The translations under genes and the position numbers were made by a program. Source: Rhodospirillales bacterium (GTDB lineage: Bacteria; Pseudomonadota; Alphaproteobacteria; Rhodospirillales; Casp-alpha2). Taken from it: DNA of 11,441 nucleotides. Shown here piece after piece: positions 1 through 8,792 of this stretch. Under the pieces are notes generated by a model, which worked only from the letters and a program-made list of their open reading frames with translations, was not told the origin of the DNA and searched no databases. Location: NCBI GenBank assembly GCA_018664265.1, contig JABJOR010000476.1, positions 1 to 11,441 on the forward strand, read 5' to 3'. Positions within the stretch are counted from its first letter, which is position 1. Each line of letters opens with the position of its first letter.

Positions 1-171
1 CTCACCGGAGTCTATGGCTTCCCGCCCGATCGCGCCGCCATCATCGCGGTGGCCAGCATCATTGGAATGCTCAACGACGGAGCCGAAATGGAGCAAATCA
101 AGTTGTGCTGTTTCGGCGAGGACTCGGTACGTTTTCATGAAACGGCACTGGCAGCTATAACTCTACACTGA
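1..171 (+). CDS. Macro-domain protein, C-terminal end (partial)
   Basis: Reading frame 1 is open from the window edge to a TGA at 169–171 and gives 56 residues. They begin with [13 protein letters not shown], which matches the loop and following helix of macro domains (usually S/T-G-V/I-Y/F-G-F/Y-P, then a helix starting with basic and Ala residues). A helix and a β-strand (IKLCCFGED) lead to a short C-terminal helix, the usual end of this fold. Macro domains bind ADP-ribose; stand-alone bacterial ones often hydrolyse O-acetyl-ADP-ribose or remove ADP-ribose from proteins. The catalytic N-terminal half is outside the window, so activity cannot be judged. The gene ends 14 bp before mutS on the same strand, so the two may be co-transcribed. 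Family assignment is fairly secure; exact substrate is unknown. Confidence 0.75.
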   Translation, partial: LTGVYGFPPDRAAIIAVASIIGMLNDGAEMEQIKLCCFGEDSVRFHETALAAITLH

Positions 172-185
172 TATACAATTGGGTT

Positions 186-2849
186 ATGAATAAGATCGAT
201 GCCCCGACACCTATGATGGAACAGTACCTGTCCATAAAACAGGGCCATCCCGATTGCCTGTTGTTCTATCGCATGGGGGATTTTTACGAGCTGTTTTTTG
301 ATGATGCGGTGGCAGCAAGCGAGGCGCTGGACATTACCCTGACCAAGCGCGGCAAGCATCTGGGTGAAGACATCGCCATGTGCGGGGTGCCGGTTCATTC
401 CCACGAAGTTTATCTGGAACGCCTGATCCGAAAAGGCTTCAAGGTTGCCGTTTGCGAGCAAATGGAAAGCCCTGTTGAGGCGAAAAAGCGCGGCGCGAAA
501 TCAGTGGTTAAACGCGATGTGGTGCGCATTATTACCCGCGGCACTCTGACCGAAGACACGCTGCTGGATGCGCGATCCAACAATTATCTGGCCTGCATTG
601 CCCGTGCCAAGGGGGAATACGCCCTGTCGTGGATCGATGTTTCCACGGGCGCGCTGTATATTCAAGCCGCCCGTGAAGACGAGCTGAATGCCGTTTTAGC
701 CCGGCTTGATCCGGGCGAGGTTTTGCTTCCGGAAAGTTTACTGACGGTTGAAGCGCTCAGCGATCTGATCGGGGATTGGCGAAGTGTTCTGAGCGTCGAG
801 CCCTCGGCCCGTTTTGACAGCGAAAATGGCAGACTGCGCCTTCAGGCTCTCTATGGGGTTGGAACGCTGGATGCGTTTGGCACGTTTTCGCGCGCCGAGG
901 TGGCGGCGGCGGGTGCCCTGATTACCTATGTTGAGTTAACCCAGAAAGGCCAACTCCCACGAATTATGCCACCGCGCCAGATATCGCCCGGCGCGGTTAT
1001 GGAAATCGACGCCGCAACCCGGCGCAATCTTGAACTCAGCCAAACCCTGTCGGGTGAGCGTAAAGGCAGTTTGCTGTCGGTTATTGACCGGACCATGACA
1101 GGCATCGGCGCACGCTTGTTGCAATCGCGAATGGCCTCTCCCCTAACGGATCAGCACGCTATTGAAGAGCGCCTCGATAGTGTGCAGTTCTATTGTGATG
1201 AAACCCGTATTCGCGGTGATGTACGCGATCTTCTGCGCGGGGCTCCCGATATGGAACGTGCCCTGTCGCGATTGAGCATTGGCCGAGGAGGCCCGCGCGA
1301 TCTGGCCGCTGTGCGGTTTGCTTTGGAGCGCATTGCCGGGGTGAAAAGTATCATCACCACCGCGGCTGGAATGCCCGTGGGTATTACGCAAGGCGTGGAG
1401 GCTCTGAATGGGAACCTTGATCTGGTTGATCTGTTGGCTGAGGCTTTGAATACAGAATTGCCGGTTTACGCCCGTGATGGCGGCTTTATTGCGCCCACGT
1501 ATTCACCGGGTCTGGATGAGTTGCGTGGTCTTCGCGATGAAAGCAAACGCTTGATCGCTAATTTACAGGCCAGCTATCAGGAAATCAGCGGCGTGGCCTC
1601 GTTGAAAGTGCGTCATAACAATATGCTGGGCTACTTTGTCGAAGTCACCGCCAAGTTCGCAGACCAGATGTTGTCGCTTGAGTTGCCGGAAGGCGACAGT
1701 CCGTTTATCCATCGTCAGACCATGGCAAATGCGGTGCGCTTTACAACGACCGAGCTGGGAGAGCTGGAAGGCAAAATTGCCCAGGCCGCAGATAAGGCGC
1801 TGGCGATTGAGCTTGAATTGTTTGCCGAGCTAACCACAAAGGTTTTGGACAATGCCGATACACTTGCGGGTGCGGCGCGCGCGCTGGCGACCATGGATGT
1901 TTCGGCGGCCCTTGCAGAGCTGGCCATTGATAAACGCTATTGCCGTCCGGTTTTAAACGACAGCCGGGATTTTCATATTATCGGTGGACGTCATCCGGTG
2001 GTGGAGGCCGCATTAGAAGAACAAGACGGCGAGCGTTTTGTCGCCAATGATTGTGATCTGGAAGACGGCTCGCGCTTGTGGTTGTTAACGGGTCCGAATA
2101 TGGCGGGTAAAAGTACGTTCTTGCGGCAAAACGCCCTGATCGCCATTCTGGCCCAGACAGGGTGTTTCGTTCCAGCGGGCGAGGCCCGTATCGGTATCAT
2201 TGACCGTCTGTTCTCGCGGGTTGGTGCCGCCGACGATCTGGCGCGCGGGCGTTCTACCTTTATGGTGGAAATGGTCGAAACCGCCGCCATTCTCAATCAG
2301 GCCGGGCCACGCTCTCTGGTCATTCTGGATGAAATCGGGCGCGGGACCGCGACCTTTGACGGCCTGTCTATCGCCTGGGCTGTGGTGGAACAATTGCACG
2401 GCAAAAATACCTGCCGGGCCTTGTTTGCCACACATTATCACGAGCTGACCATGTTATCGTCAAAATTGGATGATCTAAGTTGCCATACCATGCGGGTGCG
2501 GGAATGGCAGGGTGATGTGGTGTTTTTGCACGAAGTCTGTGCGGGGGCAGCCGATAGGTCCTACGGTATTCATGTGGGGCGGCTGGCCGGATTACCACCG
2601 GAAGTCGTAGCTTACGCCGAAACAATATTGGAAAAGCTTGAGCAAGGGGATCAGTCCTCGACTATTTCAAAACTTGCAGATGACCTGCCGTTGTTTGCTG
2701 CCATGGAGCAAACCTCACCCGTTAATCGGGGGCCAGCAGGGCCCAGTGCGCTTGAAACGGCGGTGGATGAGGCCGATGTAGATGGAATGAATCCCCGCGA
2801 AGCGCTGGAATTTCTGTATAGTTTGAAGAACTTGCGATTGCTTGAGTGA
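186..2849 (+). CDS. mutS: DNA mismatch repair protein MutS
   Basis: This 887-residue protein is the mismatch-recognition ATPase that starts methyl-directed or MutL-directed DNA repair; E. coli MutS has 853. The N-terminal mismatch-binding domain carries the Phe-X-Glu motif as F33-Y34-E35 in GDFYELF. Connector, core and clamp regions follow, and the ABC-type ATPase domain occupies roughly residues 600–800: Walker [10 protein letters not shown] at 636–644, Walker B with D715-E716 followed by GRGT, and the THYHEL H-loop near 749–754. The sequence DLPLF at 833–837 resembles a β-clamp-binding motif in the linker to the C-terminal helical domain, which ends in a [16 protein letters not shown] segment as in other MutS proteins. 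ATG 186 is preferred because the residues before TPMMEQY align with E. coli MutS, although no strong ribosome site precedes it. All key residues are present, so it should be functional. Confidence 0.98.
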   Translation: MNKIDAPTPMMEQYLSIKQGHPDCLLFYRMGDFYELFFDDAVAASEALDITLTKRGKHLGEDIAMCGVPVHSHEVYLERLIRKGFKVAVCEQMESPVEAKKRGAKSVVKRDVVRIITRGTLTEDTLLDARSNNYLACIARAKGEYALSWIDVSTGALYIQAAREDELNAVLARLDPGEVLLPESLLTVEALSDLIGDWRSVLSVEPSARFDSENGRLRLQALYGVGTLDAFGTFSRAEVAAAGALITYVELTQKGQLPRIMPPRQISPGAVMEIDAATRRNLELSQTLSGERKGSLLSVIDRTMTGIGARLLQSRMASPLTDQHAIEERLDSVQFYCDETRIRGDVRDLLRGAPDMERALSRLSIGRGGPRDLAAVRFALERIAGVKSIITTAAGMPVGITQGVEALNGNLDLVDLLAEALNTELPVYARDGGFIAPTYSPGLDELRGLRDESKRLIANLQASYQEISGVASLKVRHNNMLGYFVEVTAKFADQMLSLELPEGDSPFIHRQTMANAVRFTTTELGELEGKIAQAADKALAIELELFAELTTKVLDNADTLAGAARALATMDVSAALAELAIDKRYCRPVLNDSRDFHIIGGRHPVVEAALEEQDGERFVANDCDLEDGSRLWLLTGPNMAGKSTFLRQNALIAILAQTGCFVPAGEARIGIIDRLFSRVGAADDLARGRSTFMVEMVETAAILNQAGPRSLVILDEIGRGTATFDGLSIAWAVVEQLHGKNTCRALFATHYHELTMLSSKLDDLSCHTMRVREWQGDVVFLHEVCAGAADRSYGIHVGRLAGLPPEVVAYAETILEKLEQGDQSSTISKLADDLPLFAAMEQTSPVNRGPAGPSALETAVDEADVDGMNPREALEFLYSLKNLRLLE

Positions 2850-5644
2850 TGATAGCCAAAAAAGACCGCAAAGAGATATTTGACGTTGAGGCCCTGGATG
2901 CACGCCTTGAAGAAATCGTTTCGTGGTCGGGCTATTCAACCAAGACCCACCCACAGATTTTTGCCCTTTATAAAGATGCCCTGAAGCAAGGTCACACGGA
3001 AATACAAAAACGCTTTGAGCAGGACGCCTGGCCAGCTATTGATATTGTCTCGGCGCAATCCTGGCTGATGGACCAACTGATCAGCAATCTGGTGGATTTC
3101 ACTCTGGAACATGCCTATCCAGCGGCCAATCCCACCACGGGTGAACAGATCAGCGTTGTTGCCATTGGCGGCTACGGACGTCAGGAAATGGCGCCGTGTT
3201 CAGATATCGATCTGATGTTTCTGGTGCCTTACAAAGTCACCCCGCATACAGAACAAGTTGTCGAATTCATTCTGTATTTCTTGTGGGATATGGGACTTAC
3301 GGTCGGTCATGCCACACGCAATGTGGAAGAAGCAATACGTTTGTCCGAAGAAGATTTGACAATTCGTACATCTTTGCTGGATGCGCGTCTGATTTGCGGC
3401 AATCAAAAACTGTTCAAAACCCTATGGAAACAATTTTTAACCAAGGTTGTTAAAAAGGACCAGTTGGCCTTTGTTGATGGCAAGCTGGCAGAACGTGAAG
3501 CTCGCCATGACAAGCAGGGCGACACCCGATATGTGCTGGAGCCCAACGTAAAGCAGGGTAAAGGCGCCTTGCGTGATTTGCAGACCTTGTTCTGGATTGC
3601 AAAATACCTGTATCAGGTCAGCGATGTAACGGAGCTGGTCGAGCTGAGCGTGTTTACAAAGGGCGATGGCAAGGTTTTCGACAAGGCAGCGAATTTCCTG
3701 TGGACGGTGCGCTGTCACTTGCATTATCTGGCGGGCCGGGCCGAAGACCGCCTGACGTTTGATGTGCAGCAGGAAATTGCTCTGCGTATGGGGTATCGGG
3801 ACCACGCAGGCACCAGAGGTGTCGAGCGGCTGATGAAGCATTACTTTCTGATCGCCAAGGATGTGGGGGATCTGACCCGTATTTTGTGCGCCGTTCTGGA
3901 AGAACAACACAAGAAGAAACACACCTTCCGCCAGCTTCCCAAATTTTCTTTGTGGCGCAAGAACATTCCCGGCTTCAAGTTGAAACATGGTCGGTTAAGC
4001 GTTGATAAATCCGCTGACTTCAAGCGCGATCCGAAGCTGTTAATCCGACTGTTTTACGAGTCCCTGACCCATAATGTAGATATTCACCCCCGCACCCTGC
4101 ACTGGGTTCGCCAGAACCTTGCGCAGATCAATCATAACTTGCGTATAGATGCTTCTGCCAATGAATGCTTCATCGATATTTTGTTATCAAAGCGCAATCC
4201 TGAGAAAATCCTCATGAGCATGAATGAATCCGGGGTGTTCGGACGGTTTATTCCCGATTTTGGCCGGGTCGTTGCGCAAATGCAATATGATATGTACCAC
4301 GTCTATACGGTGGATGAGCACACCATCCGGGCGCTCGGGATATTACACCGGATTGATGCCGGAGAACTCAAGGAAGATCATCCGGCGTCGTCGCTTGTGA
4401 TCCGCGAGGTTCAATCGCGCCGAGTGCTCTATCTGGCGGTGTTGCTGCACGACATTGCCAAGGGGCGCAAAGGCGATCATTCCATTCTGGGCGCTGAAGT
4501 GGCCCGCCAGTTGTGCCCGCGTCTGGGTTTGACTGACTGGGAAACGGAAACAGTTTGTTGGCTGGTCGAGCAACACTTGCTCATGAGCCGCATCGCCTTC
4601 AAGCGCGACCTGGGGGATCAGCAAACCATATCGGATTTCGTTGCGATTGTGCAATCACCTGAGCGGCTGCGGTTGCTTCTGATCCTGACAGTTGCAGATA
4701 TTCGTGCCGTCGGGCCAAACGTGTGGAATGCCTGGAAAGCCGGGTTGTTGCGCGAGCTTTATTACAGTGCACAGGAAGTGCTGTCCGGCACCCTGCCCGG
4801 CGAGCGCCGCCAGCAGCGTATAGAAAGTGCCAGATTGAGTTTGCGTGAAACCCTCACCGATTGGGATCAGGATTGGCTGGATGCCTATTTGTTACGGGGG
4901 CGAGACAGTTACTGGACGGCTTTTGAGCCTGAAACCATGGTCCGTCACGCCGAAACAGCGCGGGAGGCCGATCAAAAAGAAACATTGTTGAATATTCGCA
5001 CCACTATTGCGGCGTCCCGGGACAGCACGGAGGTGATCATCTATACCCCTGATCATCCCGGTGTTTTTGCAGCCATTGCCGGGGCTGTGGCCCTGTCCGG
5101 GGCGTCCATTGTAGATGCCAAAATCGTCACCTTTGCTGATGGAATGGCTATGGATACGTTCTGGATACAGGATGAAAACGGCAGTGCCTACGGTGAGCCG
5201 CGCCGTATAAAGCAGATGAATGATCGCATCACGCGGGCCTTAAAGGGTGAATTGCTGCCCGCACGGGAGCTCGACAAGACCCGTAACAAGGCTTTTGTCA
5301 GCCGAACAGAGGTCTTTGGTGTACCGCCGCGTGTATTGATCGACAATACCATGAGCAACGATGCCACGGTGATTGAAGTCAACGGACGTGACCGCATCGG
5401 CTTGCTGTTTGATCTGACCGCGTGTTTGACCGCGCAGCGTCTGCAAGTCGCCAGCGCGCACATTTCCACCTATGGCGAGCGGGTGGTGGATGTGTTTTAT
5501 GTGAAAGACGCTTTCGGACTGAAAATTACCAGTGACAGACGGATCAAGGTTATCCGCAAGCAATTGCTGGATGCTATTGTGCCTGGTGGGTTCGTCGCAG
5601 AAACAGGGGGGGATGTGGTGGAAAATACCCTTCAGGCATCATGA
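2849..5644 (+). CDS. glnD: Bifunctional PII uridylyltransferase / uridylyl-removing enzyme GlnD
   Basis: GlnD is the cytoplasmic glutamine sensor: it uridylylates PII proteins (GlnB/GlnK) when nitrogen is scarce and removes UMP when glutamine is high. With the ATG at 2849 it has 931 residues, a normal length. The nucleotidyltransferase motif AIGGYGRQE starts at about residue 105, with metal-binding SDID at 118–121. The HD domain, which carries uridylyl removal, has H491 in VDEHTIRAL and H534-D535 in LLHDIAKG. Two C-terminal ACT domains, which bind glutamine in this family, begin near residues 729 (VIIYTPDHPGVF) and 841 (VIEVNGRDRIGLLF). Both catalytic centres look intact. The start is ambiguous by one codon: GTG at 2846 is in frame directly before the ATG. 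The ATG overlaps the mutS stop as TGATG, which suggests translation by reinitiation. Confidence 0.97.
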   Translation: MIAKKDRKEIFDVEALDARLEEIVSWSGYSTKTHPQIFALYKDALKQGHTEIQKRFEQDAWPAIDIVSAQSWLMDQLISNLVDFTLEHAYPAANPTTGEQISVVAIGGYGRQEMAPCSDIDLMFLVPYKVTPHTEQVVEFILYFLWDMGLTVGHATRNVEEAIRLSEEDLTIRTSLLDARLICGNQKLFKTLWKQFLTKVVKKDQLAFVDGKLAEREARHDKQGDTRYVLEPNVKQGKGALRDLQTLFWIAKYLYQVSDVTELVELSVFTKGDGKVFDKAANFLWTVRCHLHYLAGRAEDRLTFDVQQEIALRMGYRDHAGTRGVERLMKHYFLIAKDVGDLTRILCAVLEEQHKKKHTFRQLPKFSLWRKNIPGFKLKHGRLSVDKSADFKRDPKLLIRLFYESLTHNVDIHPRTLHWVRQNLAQINHNLRIDASANECFIDILLSKRNPEKILMSMNESGVFGRFIPDFGRVVAQMQYDMYHVYTVDEHTIRALGILHRIDAGELKEDHPASSLVIREVQSRRVLYLAVLLHDIAKGRKGDHSILGAEVARQLCPRLGLTDWETETVCWLVEQHLLMSRIAFKRDLGDQQTISDFVAIVQSPERLRLLLILTVADIRAVGPNVWNAWKAGLLRELYYSAQEVLSGTLPGERRQQRIESARLSLRETLTDWDQDWLDAYLLRGRDSYWTAFEPETMVRHAETAREADQKETLLNIRTTIAASRDSTEVIIYTPDHPGVFAAIAGAVALSGASIVDAKIVTFADGMAMDTFWIQDENGSAYGEPRRIKQMNDRITRALKGELLPARELDKTRNKAFVSRTEVFGVPPRVLIDNTMSNDATVIEVNGRDRIGLLFDLTACLTAQRLQVASAHISTYGERVVDVFYVKDAFGLKITSDRRIKVIRKQLLDAIVPGGFVAETGGDVVENTLQAS

Positions 5645-7194
5645 ACCTGCTGCGCGCAATTTCAACCGTTGGCGGCTTTACCATGCTCAGCCGCCTGTTT
5701 GGCTTCGTTCGCGATATGCTCATCGCGGCAGTGCTGGGGGCGGGTCCCATTGCAGACGCATTTTTTGTGGCATTCAAGTTTCCCAACCTGTTTCGCAAAT
5801 TGTTTGCCGAAGGGGCATTTTCGGCGGCGTTTGTGCCAATTTATGCCGGAAAGCTGGAAGTCGAAGGCGAGGCATCCGCGCGAGATTTTGCCCAAAGCGC
5901 GTTTGCTATGCTGTTTGTCATTTTGGCCATTTTTGTCGGGGTGATCGAACTTGCCATGCCTCTGGTCATGCGTCTGTTTGCGCCGGGGTTTTTGAATAAC
6001 CCAGAACAATTTAGCTTGGTGGTGACACTGACGCGCATCACCTTTCCTTATTTGTTGTTTATCTCGCTGGTCTCGCTGATTGCTGGGGTGTTGAACTCGT
6101 CGGGCCGGTTTGCGGCCGCCGCTGCAACCCCCATATTGCTGAATATTTGCCTGATCGGGGCCATCTTGTTGCTGACCCCGATGATGCCGTCACCGGGCCA
6201 TGCTCTGGCCTGGGGTGTGGCAATTGCCGGGCTTGTCCAGCTCGTCTGGCTCTATGGGGCGTTGGCACGTTCAGGGTTTTGGTTGCAATTGCGCATGCCG
6301 CGTCTGAGCGATGATATTAAAACCCTTATCAAGCGCGCTCTGCCCGTGGCACTCGGGGCCGGGATTTATCAGGTCAATCTGGTGATTGATACGGTGATTG
6401 CGTCGCTTTTGCCGTCAGGCTCGATCTCGTATTTGTTTTACGCGGACCGTATTACCCAGTTGCCGCTGGGCGTGGTCGGAGTGGCTGTTGGAACAGCCCT
6501 GCTGCCCATGCTGTCGCGGCAGGTCCGCAGCGGAAATCAGGATGCCGCCCATCATGCCCAGAACCGGGCCATTGAATTTTCACTGTTGCTCACCCTGCCT
6601 GCTGCTGTGGCACTGTTTGTTATTGCCGAGCCCGTGGTCACGGTTCTATTCCAGCGCGGAGCCTTTGGGATGGTTGAGGCTGCAAAAACCATGTCGGCGC
6701 TGGCGATCTATGCTTTGGGCTTGCCGGCCTATGTTTTGGTGAAATCCCTGGCGCCAGCATTTTTTGCCCGCGAGGATACCAAGACCCCGGTTATCATCGC
6801 CGTCGTCGCCATGATGGTTAATCTGGTGCTCAATCTGATCCTGATGGGACCGTTCCTGCACGTGGGTATTGCCATGGCAACGGTGGCCTCGGCCTGGCTT
6901 AACACGGCTTTACTGGCAATTGTTTTGTATAAACGCGGGCAATTGCGCATGGACGCCCGACTTGCTGGCAGGTTGCCGCGAACACTACTGGCGTCCTTTA
7001 TCATGGGAGCAGCGCTTTATGGCGGGTACGGTTTCCTTGCGGATCGATTTGCTGGTTCGGAACCGGAACGAATTTTCGCTCTCGCTATTTTGATCACTGG
7101 CGGCCTTGCGGTGTTTGCAGGCTCAGCATTGGCATTGGGTGCTGTAAAGATTTCCGATCTGAAATCCTTGAAACGCTCTGAGTCTTCCGCTTAA
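5641..7194 (+). CDS. murJ: Lipid II flippase MurJ (MviN)
   Basis: MurJ is the inner-membrane flippase of the MOP superfamily that moves lipid II, the peptidoglycan precursor, from the cytoplasmic to the periplasmic leaflet. The protein has 517 residues (E. coli 511) and alternating hydrophobic segments consistent with 14 membrane helices. Several residues known to be needed in E. coli MurJ fall at identical positions: R18, R24 and D25 in SRLFGFVRD, D39 in ADAFF, R52 in PNLFRKLFAEGAF, and D269-R270 in YADRITQLP. The start codon overlaps the glnD stop (ATGA), with no clear independent ribosome site, so translation is probably coupled to glnD. The stop codon overlaps that of the convergent TPR-glycosyltransferase gene. 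The identity is secure. Confidence 0.97.
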   Translation: MNLLRAISTVGGFTMLSRLFGFVRDMLIAAVLGAGPIADAFFVAFKFPNLFRKLFAEGAFSAAFVPIYAGKLEVEGEASARDFAQSAFAMLFVILAIFVGVIELAMPLVMRLFAPGFLNNPEQFSLVVTLTRITFPYLLFISLVSLIAGVLNSSGRFAAAAATPILLNICLIGAILLLTPMMPSPGHALAWGVAIAGLVQLVWLYGALARSGFWLQLRMPRLSDDIKTLIKRALPVALGAGIYQVNLVIDTVIASLLPSGSISYLFYADRITQLPLGVVGVAVGTALLPMLSRQVRSGNQDAAHHAQNRAIEFSLLLTLPAAVALFVIAEPVVTVLFQRGAFGMVEAAKTMSALAIYALGLPAYVLVKSLAPAFFAREDTKTPVIIAVVAMMVNLVLNLILMGPFLHVGIAMATVASAWLNTALLAIVLYKRGQLRMDARLAGRLPRTLLASFIMGAALYGGYGFLADRFAGSEPERIFALAILITGGLAVFAGSALALGAVKISDLKSLKRSESSA

Positions 7195-8561
7195 ACCAAT
7201 TTATGCAGTGCCTGCATCACACGATTCATAACACTTTCCCAATCCCCCGGAGTTTCCTGACGAAACAGGCGCATGGAGGGGTACCAGGGGCTATCATTTC
7301 GATTTAGTAACCATCGCCAGTCCGGTACAAATGGCAAAAGTGTCCACACGGGCAGGCCCATTGCCCCTGCGACATGGGCTACGGCGGTATCCACCGTGAT
7401 GATCAAATCCATAGAGCGCATAGCTGCGGCGGTTTCGGCAAAATCAAACAGCAAAGGCGCTAAGTCCTCGGTGTTGGGACTGATCAGACTTATGGCTTCA
7501 TTGTCGCGTTCCTGTTGCAGGCTGAACAGGTGCACGCCGGGCAACGTTGCAAGGGGCTGGAACAGCCGGGCATTGATGGAGCGTTCACGATCTTTCTTGT
7601 GGTTGGGGTTACCAGCCCAGACGATTCCGACACGAAAACCATCATGACTGCCCAGTCGATTTGTCCAATAGTCAATCAGATCAGGATCTGCCTGCAGGTA
7701 GCAGGCCTCGGAAGGTATGGTTTCTTGCACGGTTTTGGATAATCTGGGCAATTCCATCAAGGGGCAATGGGTGTCAAATACTGGCGGGCTGTCACCATGC
7801 ATGACCAGATTTTCTACGCCCTGCAAGCCCTGCATGAGGCGGTGCAAGGCTGTCGGGACCTCAAGGGAAACACGGGCTCCGGCTTTGTGCAGTATGGGAA
7901 CGTAGCGTGCAAATTGAACCAGATCACCTAGACCTTGTTCGGGATAAATAAGAATATGTCGCCCTTCCAGTGATTCACCGTTCCAGCGCGAGATATTGTA
8001 ACTGCGCAATGGGGTCGGATAGTTTGCTGTCTGCCAACGCCAGGAGTACTCGGTCCAGCCAACTTGAAAGTCTCCGCGCAACAAATAAAGCAGACCGAGA
8101 TTATGATGGGCCTCAGCATTATTTGAATTGCAGGCAATGGCTTTTTGATAACTGGCTTCGGCTTCGTTATATAAGCCGGAATCTTTTTGGGCGTTACCCA
8201 TGTTGCTCCAGGCTTCTGAGTAGTCGACCTTTAACGAGGTTGCCGTTGCAAAATTTTCTATTGCAATATCGTAACGACCAAGATTGTGGAGAACAGTGCC
8301 TAGATTATTATGCAATATTGGTTGATGAGGTTCCAGTTCAAGAGCGGCGATGTAGCATTCCTGAGCTTGGTCAAAGCGTTGAAGTTCCTGTAAAACATTT
8401 CCGAGATTACTGTGGAGTAACGCAAAATCCGGGGCCAGCTCAATTGCCCCCCGATAGCACAGCACTGCTTCTTCCAGTTGCCCCTGCTTTTGATATTTCA
8501 AACCAGCAGAAATACGGGATTCGATTGTAGGTGATAGTCGGTCTGCCAAGCGATTCACCAC
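7191..8561 (-). CDS. TPR-repeat protein with C-terminal GT9/heptosyltransferase-like glycosyltransferase domain
   Basis: This 456-residue protein has four full tetratricopeptide repeats (about residues 14–47, 48–81, 82–115, 116–149) with the W/L-G-Y/A-F-A-P pattern, and a fifth partial repeat to about 175. A GT-B-like domain follows from about 200 to the end. It contains IYPEQGLGDLVQFARY (205–220) and VDTAVAHVAGAMGLPVW (390–406), the nucleotide-sugar-binding type of signature seen in ADP-heptose:LPS heptosyltransferase relatives. Such fusions are common in proteobacteria and are usually annotated as TPR glycosyltransferases; acceptor and sugar are unknown. No signal peptide or membrane helix is visible, so it is probably cytoplasmic. 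The start is uncertain: GTG codons at 8561 and 8558 are the first after an in-frame TGA, and no good Shine–Dalgarno site is seen. It is the only minus-strand gene here. Confidence 0.85.
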   Translation of the reverse strand: MVNRLADRLSPTIESRISAGLKYQKQGQLEEAVLCYRGAIELAPDFALLHSNLGNVLQELQRFDQAQECYIAALELEPHQPILHNNLGTVLHNLGRYDIAIENFATATSLKVDYSEAWSNMGNAQKDSGLYNEAEASYQKAIACNSNNAEAHHNLGLLYLLRGDFQVGWTEYSWRWQTANYPTPLRSYNISRWNGESLEGRHILIYPEQGLGDLVQFARYVPILHKAGARVSLEVPTALHRLMQGLQGVENLVMHGDSPPVFDTHCPLMELPRLSKTVQETIPSEACYLQADPDLIDYWTNRLGSHDGFRVGIVWAGNPNHKKDRERSINARLFQPLATLPGVHLFSLQQERDNEAISLISPNTEDLAPLLFDFAETAAAMRSMDLIITVDTAVAHVAGAMGLPVWTLLPFVPDWRWLLNRNDSPWYPSMRLFRQETPGDWESVMNRVMQALHKLV

Positions 8562-8792
8562 GCTATATCAAAAAAATCCGGGATAAAACAGCCAAATGAT
8601 CAAGCTGCAAATGTATAATTCCACTATATACAGGCAATTTTAAAATTAGTATTAAGATAATTATTGAGAGAGAACGGTAGCACAAAATGCCTGTGTGGTG
8701 TATTGTTGCATACAAATTCGGGGTACGGACGGGATGCGCTTTGGGGGTGCCTTGCTCTCGGATTACTGGTTCTGGATATTTGGGGTCTTTCG
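8562..8792. promoter_or_regulatory. Divergent intergenic region, A+T-rich, probable promoters for the flanking genes
   Basis: This 231-bp stretch separates two divergently transcribed genes, so it should hold promoters in both directions. By hand count, 8581–8700 is about 34% G+C (41/120), well below the surrounding genes. On the plus strand TATAAT lies at 8614–8619 and GATAAT at 8656–8661, but neither has a convincing −35 box at 16–18 bp. On the minus strand, TTGCCT (8637–8632) and TACATT (8615–8610) are 16 bp apart and could serve the TPR gene; this is a weak match. I see no PHO-box-like direct repeat. The part from about 8700 to 8792 is G+C-richer and may be leader RNA or an N-terminal extension of the transporter. 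Confidence 0.4.
8782..8785 (+). promoter_or_regulatory. Shine–Dalgarno-like GGGG supporting the ATG 8793 start
   Basis: A GGGG tract lies seven bases before ATG 8793, a normal ribosome-binding distance. The TTG further upstream at 8664, where the same open frame could begin, has only a poor site. This favours the shorter 614-residue transporter. Confidence 0.45.

Noticed and set aside
3437..3988. 183-codon minus-strand open frame inside glnD
   Set aside because: It lies fully antisense to a well-conserved coding region, its translation has no recognisable domain, and it has the look of a shadow frame.
5532..5999. 155-codon plus-strand open frame across the glnD/murJ junction
   Set aside because: Both overlapped regions encode conserved protein (ACT domain and MurJ with exact functional residues), and this frame's Cys/Arg-rich translation is typical of an out-of-frame reading.
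7203..7217. Inverted repeat ATGCAG-TGC-CTGCAT near the convergent stops, considered as a terminator
   Set aside because: The stem is only 6 bp with a 3-base loop and no T-tract follows on either strand; it also lies within coding sequence of the TPR gene.
7970..8530. 186-codon plus-strand open frame opposite the TPR gene
   Set aside because: The opposite strand encodes clear TPR repeats with the correct 34-residue spacing; this frame is a by-product of repeat codon use.
8562..8792. PHO box upstream of the phosphate transporter
   Set aside because: I looked for CTGTCAT-like direct repeats with 11-bp spacing; the best stretch (CTGTGTGGTGTATTGTTG) matches in only one half.
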